From assembly GCF_019059575.1 (NCBI RefSeq), contig NW_024882037.1:124001-188000 (forward strand): 64,000 nucleotides of DNA. Direction: 5' to 3'. The notes below the pieces were generated by a model that had not been told where the DNA came from, searched no databases, and saw only the letters and a list, made by a program, of their open reading frames with translations. This DNA is from Amphibalanus amphitrite (lineage: Eukaryota; Arthropoda; Thecostraca; Balanomorpha; Balanidae). Below, one piece after another: positions 1 through 12,297 of the stretch; position 1 is the first letter of the stretch, and the number at the start of each line of letters is the position of its first letter. The position numbers and the translations under genes are program-made.

Positions 1-35
1 ACAAGCGTAAATTATACATACCGTAACCTTATTAA

Positions 36-900
36 CCATCGCACTTGTGGGGAGGGGGAGGGGGAAGGGGTCGGATAAAACCCCATGGTTTTCCGCAAAT
101 TACTCGCGCAAAAAGCGGCCGATCGCGCCGAAACTTTCGGTACCCTCGAGATCATCAATTTTACATCTAACCCAAAAATTTCATGACTCTGACCCAACTG
201 ACCTTTGACCTGTGGCATATTTCTCGAGACCATGTTTGGCCGGAATCGCGATTCGGCGTATGCCAGCTCACATTATCCGCGGTTTCCAGTCTTTTTGTGG
301 TTTTAAACGTTCAAATATGTGAAATGATGTTGGTGCCATGCATAATGGTGGGAGTCAAGGTCACGTGAAGGTCAAGTCAAGGTCATTGACCTTTTGATGA
401 CCTTGGTTCATTTTTTCGAGTTTTACTTGTTTCTAGGGTAGTTTTTGGTGCTGATTTCGATTTTAGCAGCCATTTGAATATTTACGAAGTAGTTCTAGTG
501 CCTTCGTTCCATGTTAAGAAGCTATCAGTAGTAGGTGACACTTCTATGGATGGCCGGCAGGACGCCTACTAATTGATCTAACCTGACCTGACCCGACCTG
601 GCCTAAATGCATAAAGACATCGTCTGTGATCAAAACTAACGTGAAATTCGTGATCAGCACCCCAAAATACCCCGTAACACCCTAACTTTGCGAAGTTTCA
701 AGAGGTCTCGATTTCCCAACTTTAGTTGGGTCATTAAACTGACTTGGAAAGTCAGCTTATGACCTTGGACTTTGAAATTGGATATATTCGGCCTAATTTC
801 GTCATAGGCAGCACGCTTGACTTTTCCGCGAAGCTCTAGCTTGATCAGGGGCCAAACGGCTGAGCGGGGGGTCCAATTGAACCCCCTATACTATGTTGAT
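36..900. mobile_element. TTAA element, CCC-ended, GGTCA-rich, decayed right end
   Basis: The left boundary TTAA (32-35) is followed by CCATCGCACTTGTGGGGAGG. The interior matches the copies at 31239-32124 and, reversed, 8018-8898 (GCGGCCGATCGCG block, GACC/GGTCA runs, TGATCAGGGGCCAAACGG near the right end). No clean right terminus; the sequence decays after about 885. Confidence 0.6.
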
Positions 901-1029
901 TATGCACATTTACAGGTAAAATTCTCACCAGGACACACCAGCCAACATCTGTGCACAATCTGGCTACAATTCTACCTATGGTTTGCCCTCTACGAATAAA
1001 TACGTGCTAGATCGGAAAAATCCCCACTG

Positions 1030-1151
1030 TGCATCGGTTCGGAAGTTAGACGGGGGGGGGGGGCAGAATCTGCCCCCCCGGGCAGAATCTGCCCCCCCCC
1101 CCCAGCAGGGCGCGTATGGCTGAATAGCCCAGCGGGGCGCGGGTTAACTCA
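1030..1151. mobile_element. Right-end fragment of a CCC/GGG-ended TTAA element
   Basis: G- and C-tracts flank two copies of GGCAGAATCTGCC, followed by the terminus AGCGGGGCGCGGG and TTAA (near 1147). The opposite end is not identifiable. Confidence 0.45.
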
Positions 1152-1345
1152 GTGCCCACTATGAAGCTTATTGCCTGCTCCTTAACTCAGTGCCCACTAT
1201 GTAGATCATTGCCTGCTCCTTATCTCAGCGTCCACTGTAGCTCAGTGCCCACTATGTAGCTCAGTGCCCACTCTGTAGCTCAGTGCCCACTATGTAGCTC
1301 AGTGCTCACTCTGTAGGTATCCCAGTGCCCACTCTGTACTATTGT
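1148..1345. repeat. 19-bp minisatellite, unit CTCAGTGCCCACTATGTAG
   Basis: The unit recurs with small changes (ACTCTGTAG, ACTATGAAG) across about 200 bases. Degenerate units reappear at 1905-2015. It starts right after a TTAA element terminus. Confidence 0.8.
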
Positions 1346-2757
1346 GTCCACTGTCCACTCTGTATTTTAGGGGTTGCGGACAAAAAAAAAACGTATCGCA
1401 TGAGTACGTGTGGCAAATGTACGACAGCAAAAGTATGTAGCGCAAATATATGCATCGCTACTGTACGTAAGGAATTATTAAGCATACATGAACAAAGTAT
1501 GGGTTAGGCTAGGTTGAGCTGGATCATGTTGGGCTAGGCTAGGTTAGGTTAGGCCAGGTTAGTTCAGGTCAGGAAAGACTGCTTTTTAGCGATACGTACT
1601 TTTGTCCCTACGTACGTTTGCGTGCGAACATTGGCGTGCGTACTTGGGCCCTACGTACGGGGACCCGCGGTTGCTACTGTACACGAACCCCAACTCTAGC
1701 TGTCTGTCCTGTCCAGTAACAACCGATAACATTGATATCGACTGCCGGTCCCTGTACAAGAGCAGCTGAGGTTTTCTGTGCGTGCCCTCTGACAGCTTAT
1801 CGTGTTTCCATGTGAGGGTGCTGGGACAATATTTTACTCAGGGTCGCTGCACAGTAGCAACTGCGGGTCCCCGTACTTAAACGATACGAAATTTTGTCCG
1901 TGAATCGTATCTCAGTACCCGCTCTATAGCTCAATGCCACTATGCAGCTCAGCGTCACGATGTAGCTCACTGCTCAGTGTCATTATGAAACTCAGATCCA
2001 CTCCGTAACTCAGTACCGAGTTCGCACAAGTTCTGTATATGAAAAAGTACCGAGCATAGTCACCAGGCACAAGGGCCTGTAGTGTCAAGTGTCACCCCTC
2101 GGTCGTTAGCAAACATCCTGCGAGGCTGGGAGACTTCCTTATGTACATACCATCAGTCTATTTGATCGTGCCGGGGTGTTTTATGGGGCCCCGCTAGCTA
2201 AGAGGGTGTGCTTTACGTGGTAGACTCTTTCCTGTTTTGATACGTTTTATCTGTAGTTTCAATACGGAGGACCAACCCCGAAGTGGGAGTGATTCAGATT
2301 TCGTCGACACTCTTGAAGTGTTCTTTTCCTGTAACACCCAAGCCATCTGTTGCAAGGCCTCTAATTCTAGCATAGCATGGCAATTACGGTCATGACTCAT
2401 GGATCCCGATCCCCTGCAGGTGATCCCCTGCCTCATCGGTCATTGATTAGAGGTCTTTGTGTGATACTAATTCAGTCAGTGACGCCACTGGCCCACTTGA
2501 CACGAGTGTTTGTTGGTAGGTTAACATGGAATGAGTCCATTCTATAGTCCCGTTACTCATTCGCCGTGTCAACCCACGCCGTGACTGGAGCGTCCCCACC
2601 ACACACACACACACACAGATTGTTTTCTCGAGTACATCGTTTTTGGTTGGTAGAATTTTTGGTACGCCCCAGGGTACATTTTCTTCCTGTGAACATAACG
2701 TAAAAATGTAAAAATATTAGTCCCGAATCAATGAAGGTCAGGTTAACAGTTTACAAG
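1346..2757. other. Unassigned segment without a supported gene
   Basis: Holds a stretch of GGTTAGGCTAGG-like hexamers at 1500-1573, decayed 19-bp units at 1905-2015 and a short (CA)n at 2600-2616. No open frame here has recognisable protein features. Confidence 0.5.
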
Positions 2758-2761
2758 TTAA

Positions 2762-3935
2762 CCCGGCACCGCCTGGGCTATTTCCGTACCCACGTCAGCC
2801 TGAGGAGGGGTCGGATCCGACCCCCCCCCCTGTTTCGAGAACCAATTGTCGCATCGAGCCCCGCGAGGCGACGTTCGAAAGGTCTCTACGAGATCTTTCC
2901 AAACCACCCTTAAGATTTTAAGATTGAGGTTAACTTTCGGGTCAAGACCAGGTCAAAGATCAAATTCTGGGGTTTTGCATGATGAGGCTTACTGACGGGG
3001 AAATCGATAGCTCCTGCTCGAAACTCACCAAAAATGACGTCAAAGGCCTAGTGAAGATATCATGTGCGTATAAGGGTCATACTAAGCACGGGTCAAGGTC
3101 AGGTCAGGTCACGAAAGGTCACGGTTTTCACTTTCTGCTACATGGGCATGCGACACATGTTTTATGGCTTATTTTCTCGCCGAATCCGATGGTCATGGTT
3201 ATATGTAACCCAAAGTCACTGTCCTGGTCATAAGCAAGCATACAAAATCGTTTATATTATACATCACCAAGAAAAAAGTCAAATTTTCAATTTTTTGACA
3301 TAAAAATGCACTTTTCTAGACAAGCTTTGTCCCAGGAATCTAATGCTGCCATTTGTTTTCACATGCGATGTTCAGAAGTGCCTCAAACTCACGAAAATGC
3401 GTATGACGTCATGATGCCCTATACATGTCGAAGCTACTTTTTACAATTTGGGGGTCAAAAATCAAGATAGAAAGTTGAAACTTGGGACTTCTAATGTTCT
3501 AATAGAGCTCTATAACAAATATTCTGGTTTTTGAAAATTTGAAAATTTTGATTTTATTAGCTGTTTTCCAAAAAAATATGTTTTTTTTATTTTTAGGGGT
3601 CAAAAACGCACTTTACGGGAAAAGCGAGATAGCTATTTCAAAGATCCCATTAAGCTGCGTCTTTTCATGTCTTTAATTTGAAATTTGCTTAAACCCTCGA
3701 TTTTTGGCGATTTTTCAAACATTTACCATTTTTTGACGAAATCAGCTATGTAGTAACATCAATAAAATCGATATATTTCAAAAAGTTTTTGAAAAATTAG
3801 CATAAAAATTTGACAAAAAGCCGTCAAATTGATGAAGGAGAAGGTATACGAAGTTTCAAGTTAATAGCGTAAGCGGTTCGTGAGTTATTCGTGAAAACAG
3901 AGGGGGGGGGGGGTCGGATCAGAGGCGGTCGCGGG
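2762..3935. mobile_element. TTAA element, CCC-ended, subfamily with poly-G/C subterminal hairpin
   Basis: TTAA at 2758-2761 and 3936-3939. Left end CCCGGCACCGCCTGGGC, right end GGCGGTCGCGGG. G- and C-tracts around TCGGATC lie near both ends. The interior is homologous, in reverse, to 36865-38097. No transposase frame. Confidence 0.85.
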
Positions 3936-3939
3936 TTAA

Positions 3940-4720
3940 CCTGTTACTTCACATCATGAAAAATATTGGCCATCGCTACACCGACTGAATGACTGCTTTG
4001 AGACTTTTGGCGATTGACAAGTGACAAGACGTATTAAATTATAACTCCATTTCCTTTTTCCAGTGACCTGACATAAGTTCAATTTTGCGATACATATCTC
4101 CATAAGTAAATGGGAATTGCGCTGCTCTTCTTTTGGGCAAAAGGTATAATGCTCAGAGGCTTGGGAACTACTTTCAAGCTGCGGGTCGAACCCCCTTGTG
4201 TAAGTATAGCCGTCTGTTATGAGGTTAGCTCACAGCTGACACCGTCATTGCCATGACCATTGTTTTGAGCCCCTTTTGATATTCCCAATCGCTGTTTTTT
4301 TTTTTCTTGACAGCCGACACTGATGTACGGTGTCAGCTTGCATCAGTATATTGCATACACTCTGACAATCACGCTTCTTTTTTAGGGATAATGGATGCCT
4401 GTGAAGAGAAGAACAAAGAGAATGTTGTAATGGATACAGCGTAGCCAACGGTGGGTTGAATCACGCGCTTGATGCCTACTGTTTGTACATCTACATCCAA
4501 CTGGCACACGGGTAGTGTGTACCTGTGTCTAAGTGTAGTACATAGAGTACACACAAGGGCATGTTAGGCCCAACACTTTAAGGGACCGTGAGGTAATGCA
4601 ACTTCAGCGATTGTAACCCAAACATGTAGTTACTCATGATGGATAATCATATCGATGACAAAATATATCGTCATTGACTTTGTAATGAATTTGTTTTACA
4701 CCATCGGTTTCTTTGAGTAC
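3940..4720. other. Unassigned segment
   Basis: No supported gene. I see only short open frames without domain features and an A/T-tract at about 4290-4310. Confidence 0.4.
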
Positions 4721-4721
4721 A

Positions 4722-5834
4722 CACCGTCGACATGGGTGGAGAACCTGCCCCGGCCACCCCGGCCGTGGCCGGGGTAACTTTCAGCCGACCCCGGCGCGGC
4801 CGGGGTAACTTTTTCAACTTTTGTAAATCCTAAAAGCTGTCTCCATACGAAAAAAACTGCCATCTATAAAAGTGTCTCTCATTATTCTTATCTACCTTGA
4901 AAAGTTCTTGAAAATTTACTTTATTTTCATTTTGGAGCTTCTATGTTTTTAAGTCTTTTCATCGCGGAGCCCGACATGTTTCATCAAACAGAAGTAAATC
5001 ATATTTAAGGGCCGTTATCGTAAGATGGCACTGTAATAACATCACAAGACAGGACGAGGGTAATATCAGTGAGATAGAAGGACGAGCTGCTGGGGCTCAA
5101 GGCTCCCCCAACTTAACCCGCGCCAGGGTGGTGGCCTTATCGTAACACGTTGAGTCGAGAGGTGGGCTTTTCACGCTCCTTCTAACTCGGCTATTTGGCT
5201 ACGAGGCGAGAAGCGGAACGACGTTTGAAAGAGCGACAAACGTGATCAGATAAATCTGGTTATGTTTTAGGCAAGCTCAATAATAAAATCACCATAGATC
5301 ATCAAAAGCCAAATTTCTCTGATTTTAGCGTTCTCCGACAACTTTTCTCACAGTTCATGAACATAACGGAGCTTAAACACTGCAAACAAAACATTCGATT
5401 ACTCGTTTAAGGCTCGGTCGCGAATAATATTTCAGGTGCGAGCTCAAATCAATCAGAGGGTCAAAACGGTCAAATTTGACATTTTGTTTTGTGTGGGAAG
5501 GTTGCAACTTCCACGGAATAAGCTTTGCAAAGGGCATGATGGCATTTTTAGCACGATCATCCAGCAAATTTGACCTGATGACCTGACCTAGCACTAGGTG
5601 ACATGCGTCCGAAATTTTAAGGCGTGTTGCATAGGATTGTTGTTACAATTACGAAATCTTCCGCACCTGCGTGCAGCAGTTTTCCCTAAAAACGTACAAA
5701 CGGCTGACATCCATTATTCTATGCCACAGAATAGGGGTTTGTTGATAACCGTTGACAAATATTTGAGCATCATCGTCTTTCTGACTAGGTCGCCGGCCGG
5801 GGTAACTTTTTCAAACATTCTCCACCCGTGCACA
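4722..5834. mobile_element. Possible element with GC-rich inverted ends
   Basis: The left end near 4722-4805 (CACACCGTCGACATGGGTGGAGA, then repeats of CCGGCCGGGGTAACTTT-type) is mirrored at about 5785-5834 (CGGCCGGGGTAACTTTTTC, then TCTCCACCCGTGCACACCG). The arms are imperfect and no target duplication is clear. Confidence 0.4.
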
Positions 5835-5839
5835 CCGAC

Positions 5840-6650
5840 ATACGATCAACCCCACAGTTCGGTGCTGGGATCCATCTTTGCCCATTAATAATCTTGATAC
5901 TTCATTTTTCATATAACGATACAAGGCCATAAAACATATACGATATATAAAACCTAATTCAATATACCCTGTACGATAGAGCAAACAAAGCATATCAAGA
6001 ACGTTTAAATTTTACAGCTCCCGCAGGTGCTCCCATCTAGCATGATCTTTCAACTTGCATCACCAGGTCGGACAGTCCCGGTGTTTGAATACACTCATTA
6101 CACCTCCCCGTCCGACAATTACTAAAGGTACCCCGACCACACCAGCTTCCGATCAGTCTCCTCACTCCCCGTCAGACCGTGACCTTGTGGAGCGCCCTGT
6201 CCATCAGCAGCTCTGCCACTACCGCTCCCACTATCCTCTGACATCCTCGAACACGGTTTTGGCTCCCGGCACCTCGCAGAGACCGCCCTATTGTCTGTAC
6301 CAGACCGAATTCTGGCAGCCAGTAACAGAGGAGGCATTGCAATGTTACTGTTGCAACATTCTTTTACAACTTATCACTGCACGCAAGGGGCGCTGCTGCC
6401 TTTCGCCGCACTTATACGATAGCAAGGTAGGCATAAGTTAGTGGCCGTAGGGACAACCGAGGGTCTTTTATCCCACCCTTGATCCCATCCATGGAGGCAT
6501 GACTCACTTCACTGAGTGTTTGGTCGAGTATTAACTTAACACCTTCCAGGTCAAAACAAAAACACAGCTCTTGGTTTTGGGCAGCCGTTCTAATTAATAA
6601 AAGTAGACTCATTTCAAGCTATCCCTCCATGACGCAGTGTCACGGCCTAG
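5840..6650. other. Unassigned segment with one unsupported open frame
   Basis: An open frame of 128 codons (6055-6441, plus) is present, but it shows no domain, bias or splice sites that I trust. Nothing else is recognisable. Confidence 0.35.
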
Positions 6651-6651
6651 G

Positions 6652-6790
6652 CGGCGGAACGGGGAGGGCACCGGGGCACCGTGCCCCCTTTAATTTTGGC
6701 ATTTTAACAATAGCCCTATGGGCGTTGCATGGAAAGAATGGGACCAAAAGTCGGTAGTCCCCCCCCCCCCTAATTGAAGATGTTCCGCCG
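6652..6790. mobile_element. About 140-bp MITE, CGGCGGAAC inverted ends, copy 1
   Basis: Ends GGCGGCGGAACGGGGAGGG and GATGTTCCGCCGCTACTG. The interior GCATGGAAAGAATGGGACC and a C-tract match the copies at 46450-46596 and 10010-10156. Confidence 0.8.
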
Positions 6791-6839
6791 CTACTGGTGA
6801 CAGCGGTGCGATCGCGTAAGGAACCTCATCTTTAATTAA

Positions 6840-8013
6840 CCTTCGCCCCAGTGGGGGGGGGGCATATGTTACCACCCTGTCGCGTTTTTTGCGTGTAAAT
6901 AAAAAACCGCGGCGCGTAGCGCCGCGCCGCTTGGGGTAGCTTTTGGTACATCAATTTTGGACAATGTGTGAAATTTTTGACCCCAGGTCATGTCAGGTCA
7001 GGTCACCAGGTCAAGTTAACTGACCAAGCCTAAAAAAAGTTTGCAATCATGTCCAGCCAGCAGTGTTTGTCGGAAAGGTTTTAAACTTGGTGGATTGGAT
7101 GATGTTATGGGCGCCTACAATTTGTATATCTCGGATTTTTTATATCCGTGACCTAAGGTCAGGTCAGTGGCGTGACCTTTCCATTACAAGTCAATGGAGA
7201 AAAATGAAAATGCCTCTAGATCCGTGTGTACGCATAGGAACAGTCCAACTATTTCAGAATCACAATGATTTGGACCACCCGTGATGACCAAGGTGTCATT
7301 TTTGCTGATAGCCTCTAGAAAGGTCATCCGAGGTCATTTGAGGCTACAAACAGTTTTTTGCCAATAACTCAAGATTAGAAAGAGATAGAACGCTGGGGAT
7401 GGTCTCATTGTGTTTGTCTTGCCGAGACGCATCGACTGATATGCAACATGACCTTTTCCGGTCAGGTCATGACCTTGACCTGAGGTCAAATTTTCAAGTT
7501 GACCTTTCAAGGTCAACTTATAGTTCATTCGACGCGTCTCGGCGAGAGGAACACGATTCTGGCAATAGAAATTTTGTGGCTTTTTGTAGTCGAAAGTTAT
7601 TGTCGAAAAACACTTTTCGTAAAAACAGCTATTTTTGGAGTTTTTGCCCTCTGGAGGCTAAACCGTTGACCTGAGGTCAATTTTGATAATGACCTTATCA
7701 AAAGAAGAGTTCAAAAGCTATCGATTGCTGTTCCATGCGTTTTTCTAGCTACCATAGTTCCTAAGATAACCGCATGTTTTCTGAAAAATATAATGACCAT
7801 TGGCAAATTTTGACCTTTGATGACCTCTGGTGACCCCAATATTGCTCTAAGATGAAAAATGACCGAAATATTTTCAAACGTACGCATTGAGAGCTATCGA
7901 CTGCTTTTTACCGCGTCTTTCTATCCCTCTTAGTTTTTGAGTTAGAGGTGGGTGGTAACATATGCCCCCCCTCACTAGGGCGAAGTTGGCTGAGACCGCC
8001 ACTGGGGCGCGGG
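6840..8013. mobile_element. TTAA element, CCC/GGG-ended, GGTCA-rich
   Basis: TTAA at 6836-6839 and 8014-8017. Inner ends CCTTCGCCCCAGTGGGG and CCACTGGGGCGCGGG. The interior is full of GGTCA/TGACC motifs, including an inverted pair around a GTCGAG-type core. The right TTAA is also the left TTAA of the next element. Confidence 0.88.
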
Positions 8014-8017
8014 TTAA

Positions 8018-8898
8018 CCCTCGCATGTCTGCGGCGTTTGCCAGCTTCTAATGTGTAGGGGGGGGGGGGGGGTCGGTTGGACCCCCCTTGCCGTTTGGCC
8101 CCTGATCGAGCTAGAGCTTCGCGGAAAAAACGAGCGTGTTGCCCGTGACGAGAGGAAGCCGATGATACCCAATTTTAAGGTCCTAGGTCATTGGTTGACC
8201 TTCCAGGTCAGGTCAATGACCCAAAGTCGGGAAAATCGGGACCTGTTAGAAAGTCGTAAAGTGTGGCTGCTAAGGGGTTTTTCGGGGTGCTAATCACGAA
8301 TATCGTGTTAGTTTTGATCACAGATGATGTCTTGAAGCATTTAGACCAGGTCGGGTCAGGTCAGGTCAGGTCAACCAGTAGGCGTCGTGACGGGTATTCG
8401 TAGTACGTGTCAACCGCCTCTGACAGCTTCGCAACATGTTACGAAGTCACCAAAACTACTTCGTAAATGTTCAAATGGTTGCTAAATTCGAATTCAGCTC
8501 CAAAAACTAGCCTAGAAACATGTAAAACTCGAAAAAGTGAACCGAGGTCACCCGAGGTCACCAAAGGTCAATGACCTGACCTGACCTTCAGGTGACCTTG
8601 ACACACACGGGAGTAACATCAAATCACATGTTTGAACGTTTGAAACCACGAAAAGCTTGCAAACACGCGGCTAGTGCGAGCCGACATACGCGAAATCGCG
8701 ATTCCGGCCAAACATGGTCTCGGAAAAGAGGTCAAAGGTCATTTGGGTCAGGGTCATGAAATTTTCAGGGTAGGTGTAAAATTGATCAATGCGAGGGTAC
8801 TGAAAGTTTCGTCGCGATCGGCCGCTTTTTACGCGAGTTATTCGCGAAAAACCATGGGGGGGTCCATCCGACCCCCCCCCCCCCTACACATGCGAGGG
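8018..8898. mobile_element. TTAA element, CCCTCGCATG ends, GGTCA-rich
   Basis: TTAA at 8014-8017 and 8899-8902. Ends CCCTCGCATGT and ACATGCGAGGG. The interior is nearly identical to 24357-25160 and is the reverse of 31239-32124. It shares target sites with both neighbours. Confidence 0.9.
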
Positions 8899-8902
8899 TT
8901 AA

Positions 8903-9373
8903 AGGGACCCTCCCACCTTCAAAAAAGTTAATGAATTGGCATGAGTGATGTCGCTCGGTTCAGAAAGAGCAAAAACGAATATCTACCAAATTTCATCGAA
9001 AAAATATTCACCGGTGTTCAAGATATTAGACTTTTACTATTGTTTACATTTTTGGGATCTCCGCTGTTCCTAGCGACCTCATTTTGGAAGTGCGGCGTTC
9101 GCGGCAGATGTTGCGCGCAAATAGCATATACCACCTCTGCTTTGCAAAAATGTTAGTATAAGGTTTTAAAATCGTTAGATCACCGCTGACGTCACAAATT
9201 CTAAGGGGGCATCTCAATGCATTAGCCCCTTAGAATCCGAAAACTGCAAGTTTGAAATTCCATATCTCCGAATTAAAGCATGATGTTGTGAGTGCCCAAA
9301 CCGGTATTTGCAGGCCATGGCCACCAATTTGGCTATCTCAACTCAAAACTAATGTTAACGTGGGATGGTCACT
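8903..9373. mobile_element. T2/Kolobok-like MITE, AGGGACCCTCCCACCTT ends
   Basis: TTAA at 8899-8902 and 9374-9377. The left end is canonical; the right end is degenerate (AACGTGGGATGGTCACT). Homologous to 33498-33964, 47877-48353 and 53457-53924. The T2 family of frog genomes is known for TTAAAGGRR ends and is assigned to Kolobok; this matches. Confidence 0.88.
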
Positions 9374-9377
9374 TTAA

Positions 9378-10560
9378 CCCGCGCCCGGGTGGGCCCCTCC
9401 CTCCGCCAACTTCGCCATGGTGGGGGGTGGGGGGGGGGCTGTTTGGCCACACCAGGTTGTCTCGGAAAATAAGCAAGCAAGAAAGACGCAGTAAAAAGTA
9501 ATAGGTAGTTTGCTATGAGATCTTTCAGAATCGTAAAGGTCATTTTTATCAGGTCATCGCTGAGGTCCTTGGGAGGTTACCAAAGGTAAAATTTTCACGA
9601 ATTTTTGTTCCCGATTTTGACAACTTTTCATAAACTGGCGGATAGGCCGGGAACCAATAGAGCTACAGCGCTGTGCAAAAACGCTTTCGATAGCTCTTTG
9701 AAAGGTCTTCCTGAGTAGGTATTGTTCTCAGGTTTCAACGGTTTAGCTTCCAGAGGGCAATAACTCGAAATTTGACATTTTTGCGGAAAAGGTTTCTGTA
9801 TAACTTCCGACTCCAAGCTTGTATTACGCCGACTTTACCGGCATCGCGTTTGTCTCGTTGAGACGTGTTTGATGAACAATAAGTTGACCTGAAAAGGTGA
9901 ATTTGGAAATTTGACCTCAGGTTAAGGTCAAGGAAAGAGTCATGTTGCATGCCATTCGATTCGTATTGTTGAGCTCAATACATTCATGGTGTTTTCAGCG
10001 GCGGCGGAACACCTTCAAGTAGTGGGGGGGGGGGGGGGGGGCACTGGCGACTTTTGATCCCATTCTTTCCATGCAACGCCCATTGCGCTAATGTTAAAAT
10101 GCCAAAATCAAAGGGGGCACGGTGTCCCGGTGCCCCACCCCCCTCCCGTTCCGCCGTCTATGGTTTTCAGCGCTGTAGCATGTTTCTATCTAAAGTTATT
10201 GTCAAAAACTGTTGAAGACTTTCAACAAAAACTGTTGAAGACTTTGAAGAAAAACTGTTGATGACCTGAGATAACCTCAGGGGCATAATAGGGTCACAGG
10301 TGCAATTTTCCGGTTCAGTGTGTCATGTTCAGTGTTCACCTCTGCTCCGATGTTTGAGGGTGTTTTCGGCTAAAAGAAGATTACCTATCTCAATTTTCTC
10401 CCATTGACTTATAATGGAGAGGTCACAGAATTGACCTGATCTTAGGTCACCGATATCAAAATTCCGAGATAGTCAAATTTTACTGATACCCTCTCATGCG
10501 ATCAGTGGCGCGGGAACTTCTTCCATAGTGTGTGTGTGTGGGGGGGGGGCTCACCATAAT
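9378..10560. mobile_element. TTAA element, CCCGCGCCCGGGTGG left end, right end decayed
   Basis: Begins at TTAA 9374-9377, shared with the previous element. The interior resembles 27669-28622 and 50322-51300 reversed (CCATTGACTTATAATGG, CCGATATCAAAATTCCGAG). It is interrupted by the 10010-10156 MITE. The right end is uncertain, near the G-tract at 10540. Confidence 0.6.
10010..10156. mobile_element. About 145-bp MITE, CGGCGGAAC ends, copy 2 (reverse orientation)
   Basis: Ends GCGGCGGAACACCTTCAAG and CTCCCGTTCCGCCG. A GTTTTCAGCG string lies on both sides, a possible target duplication. Confidence 0.8.
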
Positions 10561-11094
10561 AGAGATCAGTAGGGTACCCCCAAAACTAGTTTTCTCAACG
10601 ATTTTAGGTAACTTATTTTTCACACCTTGGCCTTTTCAACGAAAAAACTTTGCAAAAAAGTGAGATATCCCGTCTCAGCTGAGTGAAGAAACTACCGTTT
10701 TGGCAACCTGGAATAAAAGTTTTATCCGCCAAATGAGTTGCCCACCCAGTGAAACAGGTGGATTTTCACTTACATGCTTTCTTCCTTTGTGACCCACGAC
10801 CCCTAATTTGGGGAGGACAAGCTGCCCGAACGGTTCCTGGCCTTATGAAAAGTTGTGGGGCACCGCCCCCACGGCCCCACTGCCTCCCGGTTCCCGCGCC
10901 TATGTATGAATCTATGAAATTTGTTGGTAGATTTCCGATTTCGATTCCTCCAGCTGGGGGGGGGGGGGGGCTCAACTACATTACGAGCCCCCCCCCAGCC
11001 GAAAAGCTGGAGGGGGCTCCCCCCTCCCCCTCACGCAGTCCCCCCCCCCCCCTCGGTTCCGGCGCCACTGCTTTTCATGGATTCATTCTTCGTA

Positions 11095-11715
11095 ATTTGA
11101 CTTTATCTCCTGTTGACTTTTCGTCTTTTGACTTTTGTCAGACTTTTTGTTCCTTTGATTTTTTGTCTTTTGACTTTTTGGCTTTAGACTATATGTCTAT
11201 TGGACTTTTTGACCTTTGGCTTTTTGATTTTGGCTTTATGTCCCTTTACCTTAATCCTTTTGACTTTTTGGATTTCGACTTTTTGTCCTTTTGACTTTTT
11301 ATTTTGTCTATATCCTGTTGACTTGTTTTTTTTTACTTTTTGTTCTTTTGATGTTTTGGATTTTGACTTTATATCCTGTTGACTTTTTGTCTTTCGACTT
11401 TTGTAGGTACTTTTTTCTTTTTGGCAATTTGACTATTTGCCGTTTTTATTTTTTGTCTTTTGACCCTATGTCCATTTGACTTTTTGTCTTTTGACTTCTA
11501 TGCTAGTTGACTTTTTGTTCGTTGACTTTTTGGCAATTTAACTTTTTATCGTTTGACGTTTTGTCCGTTTTGACTTTTTGTCTTTTGACTTTCCTCTTTG
11601 TTGACCTTTCACCTATTGACTTTTCAGATTTTTGATTCTTGCTTTTGACGTTATGTCTGACAGACAATCTGTTGACTAATCATCCTTTTACCTTTTATCA
11701 TTTGACTTTTTGTCC
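11095..11715. repeat. T-rich minisatellite, degenerate TTTTGACTTTTTGTC unit
   Basis: Variants of CTTTTTGTCTTTTGACTTTT recur over about 620 bases with irregular spacing. It creates open frames rich in Phe/Leu/Asp that are not genes. Confidence 0.85.
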
Positions 11716-12297
11716 GGAACCCACGTGTTACTTCCTTACTAATACAGCCAGGCCAGCGACTGGTTATTTAGTTCAATCCGCGTGATCAGAACCACAATAT
11801 CCATTATAAAATATATTGAAGAAAAATTTCATAATTAATTCGAACTGAATATTGCAACAATCCGGCAGCATAACAGCACCACAACAGAAGTTCCATGGCT
11901 TCTCGCTCCGGCGTTGGTATCACAGGCAACCTATGAACAGTCATTTCAGCACGTTATCATGTATACGCGAAGACGCTTCACTTCAATCGTACATCCAACT
12001 AAAATTTCACCGGCTGGGCAATTCACATTTCGAGCAAATTTCACTACACATTACGAACTACGGGCACTAGCGATTCGCGCGGCGCGCATTTCGACGCGGG
12101 CCGCAGTATGAATGGAGCTGTGTCTACAGTACAAGTCCTTGTAACAATCCAATGGTGTTAAGAAAGTTGGGTGCATACGCTGCACACTGCCTTCTACGGT
12201 TTTTAGTCAGGAACAAACATGTTCTGTATATTTTTATCTCGAACGGCTGTTGCCACCATCGCTCTTGCCACATTGTGCATGGGGCTGGGATGGGTCA
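11716..12297. other. Segment downstream of the OXLD1-like gene
   Basis: Probably includes the gene's 3' UTR on the minus strand. I see no clear polyadenylation signal and no other gene. Confidence 0.35.

Noticed and set aside
1148-1345. CRISPR-like array
   Set aside because: Units are directly tandem without unique spacers, and the genome is eukaryotic.
1500-1573. TTAGG/CTAGG-like hexamers resembling arthropod telomere repeat
   Set aside because: Too short and irregular (GGTTAGGCTAGGTTGAGC) to call an interstitial telomere.
6055-6441. 128-codon open frame
   Set aside because: No domain, signal or splice context; the opposite strand is also open, which GC-rich random sequence can give.
10749-11294. 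181-codon open frame
   Set aside because: Half of it is poly-C/G tract and half the T-rich minisatellite.
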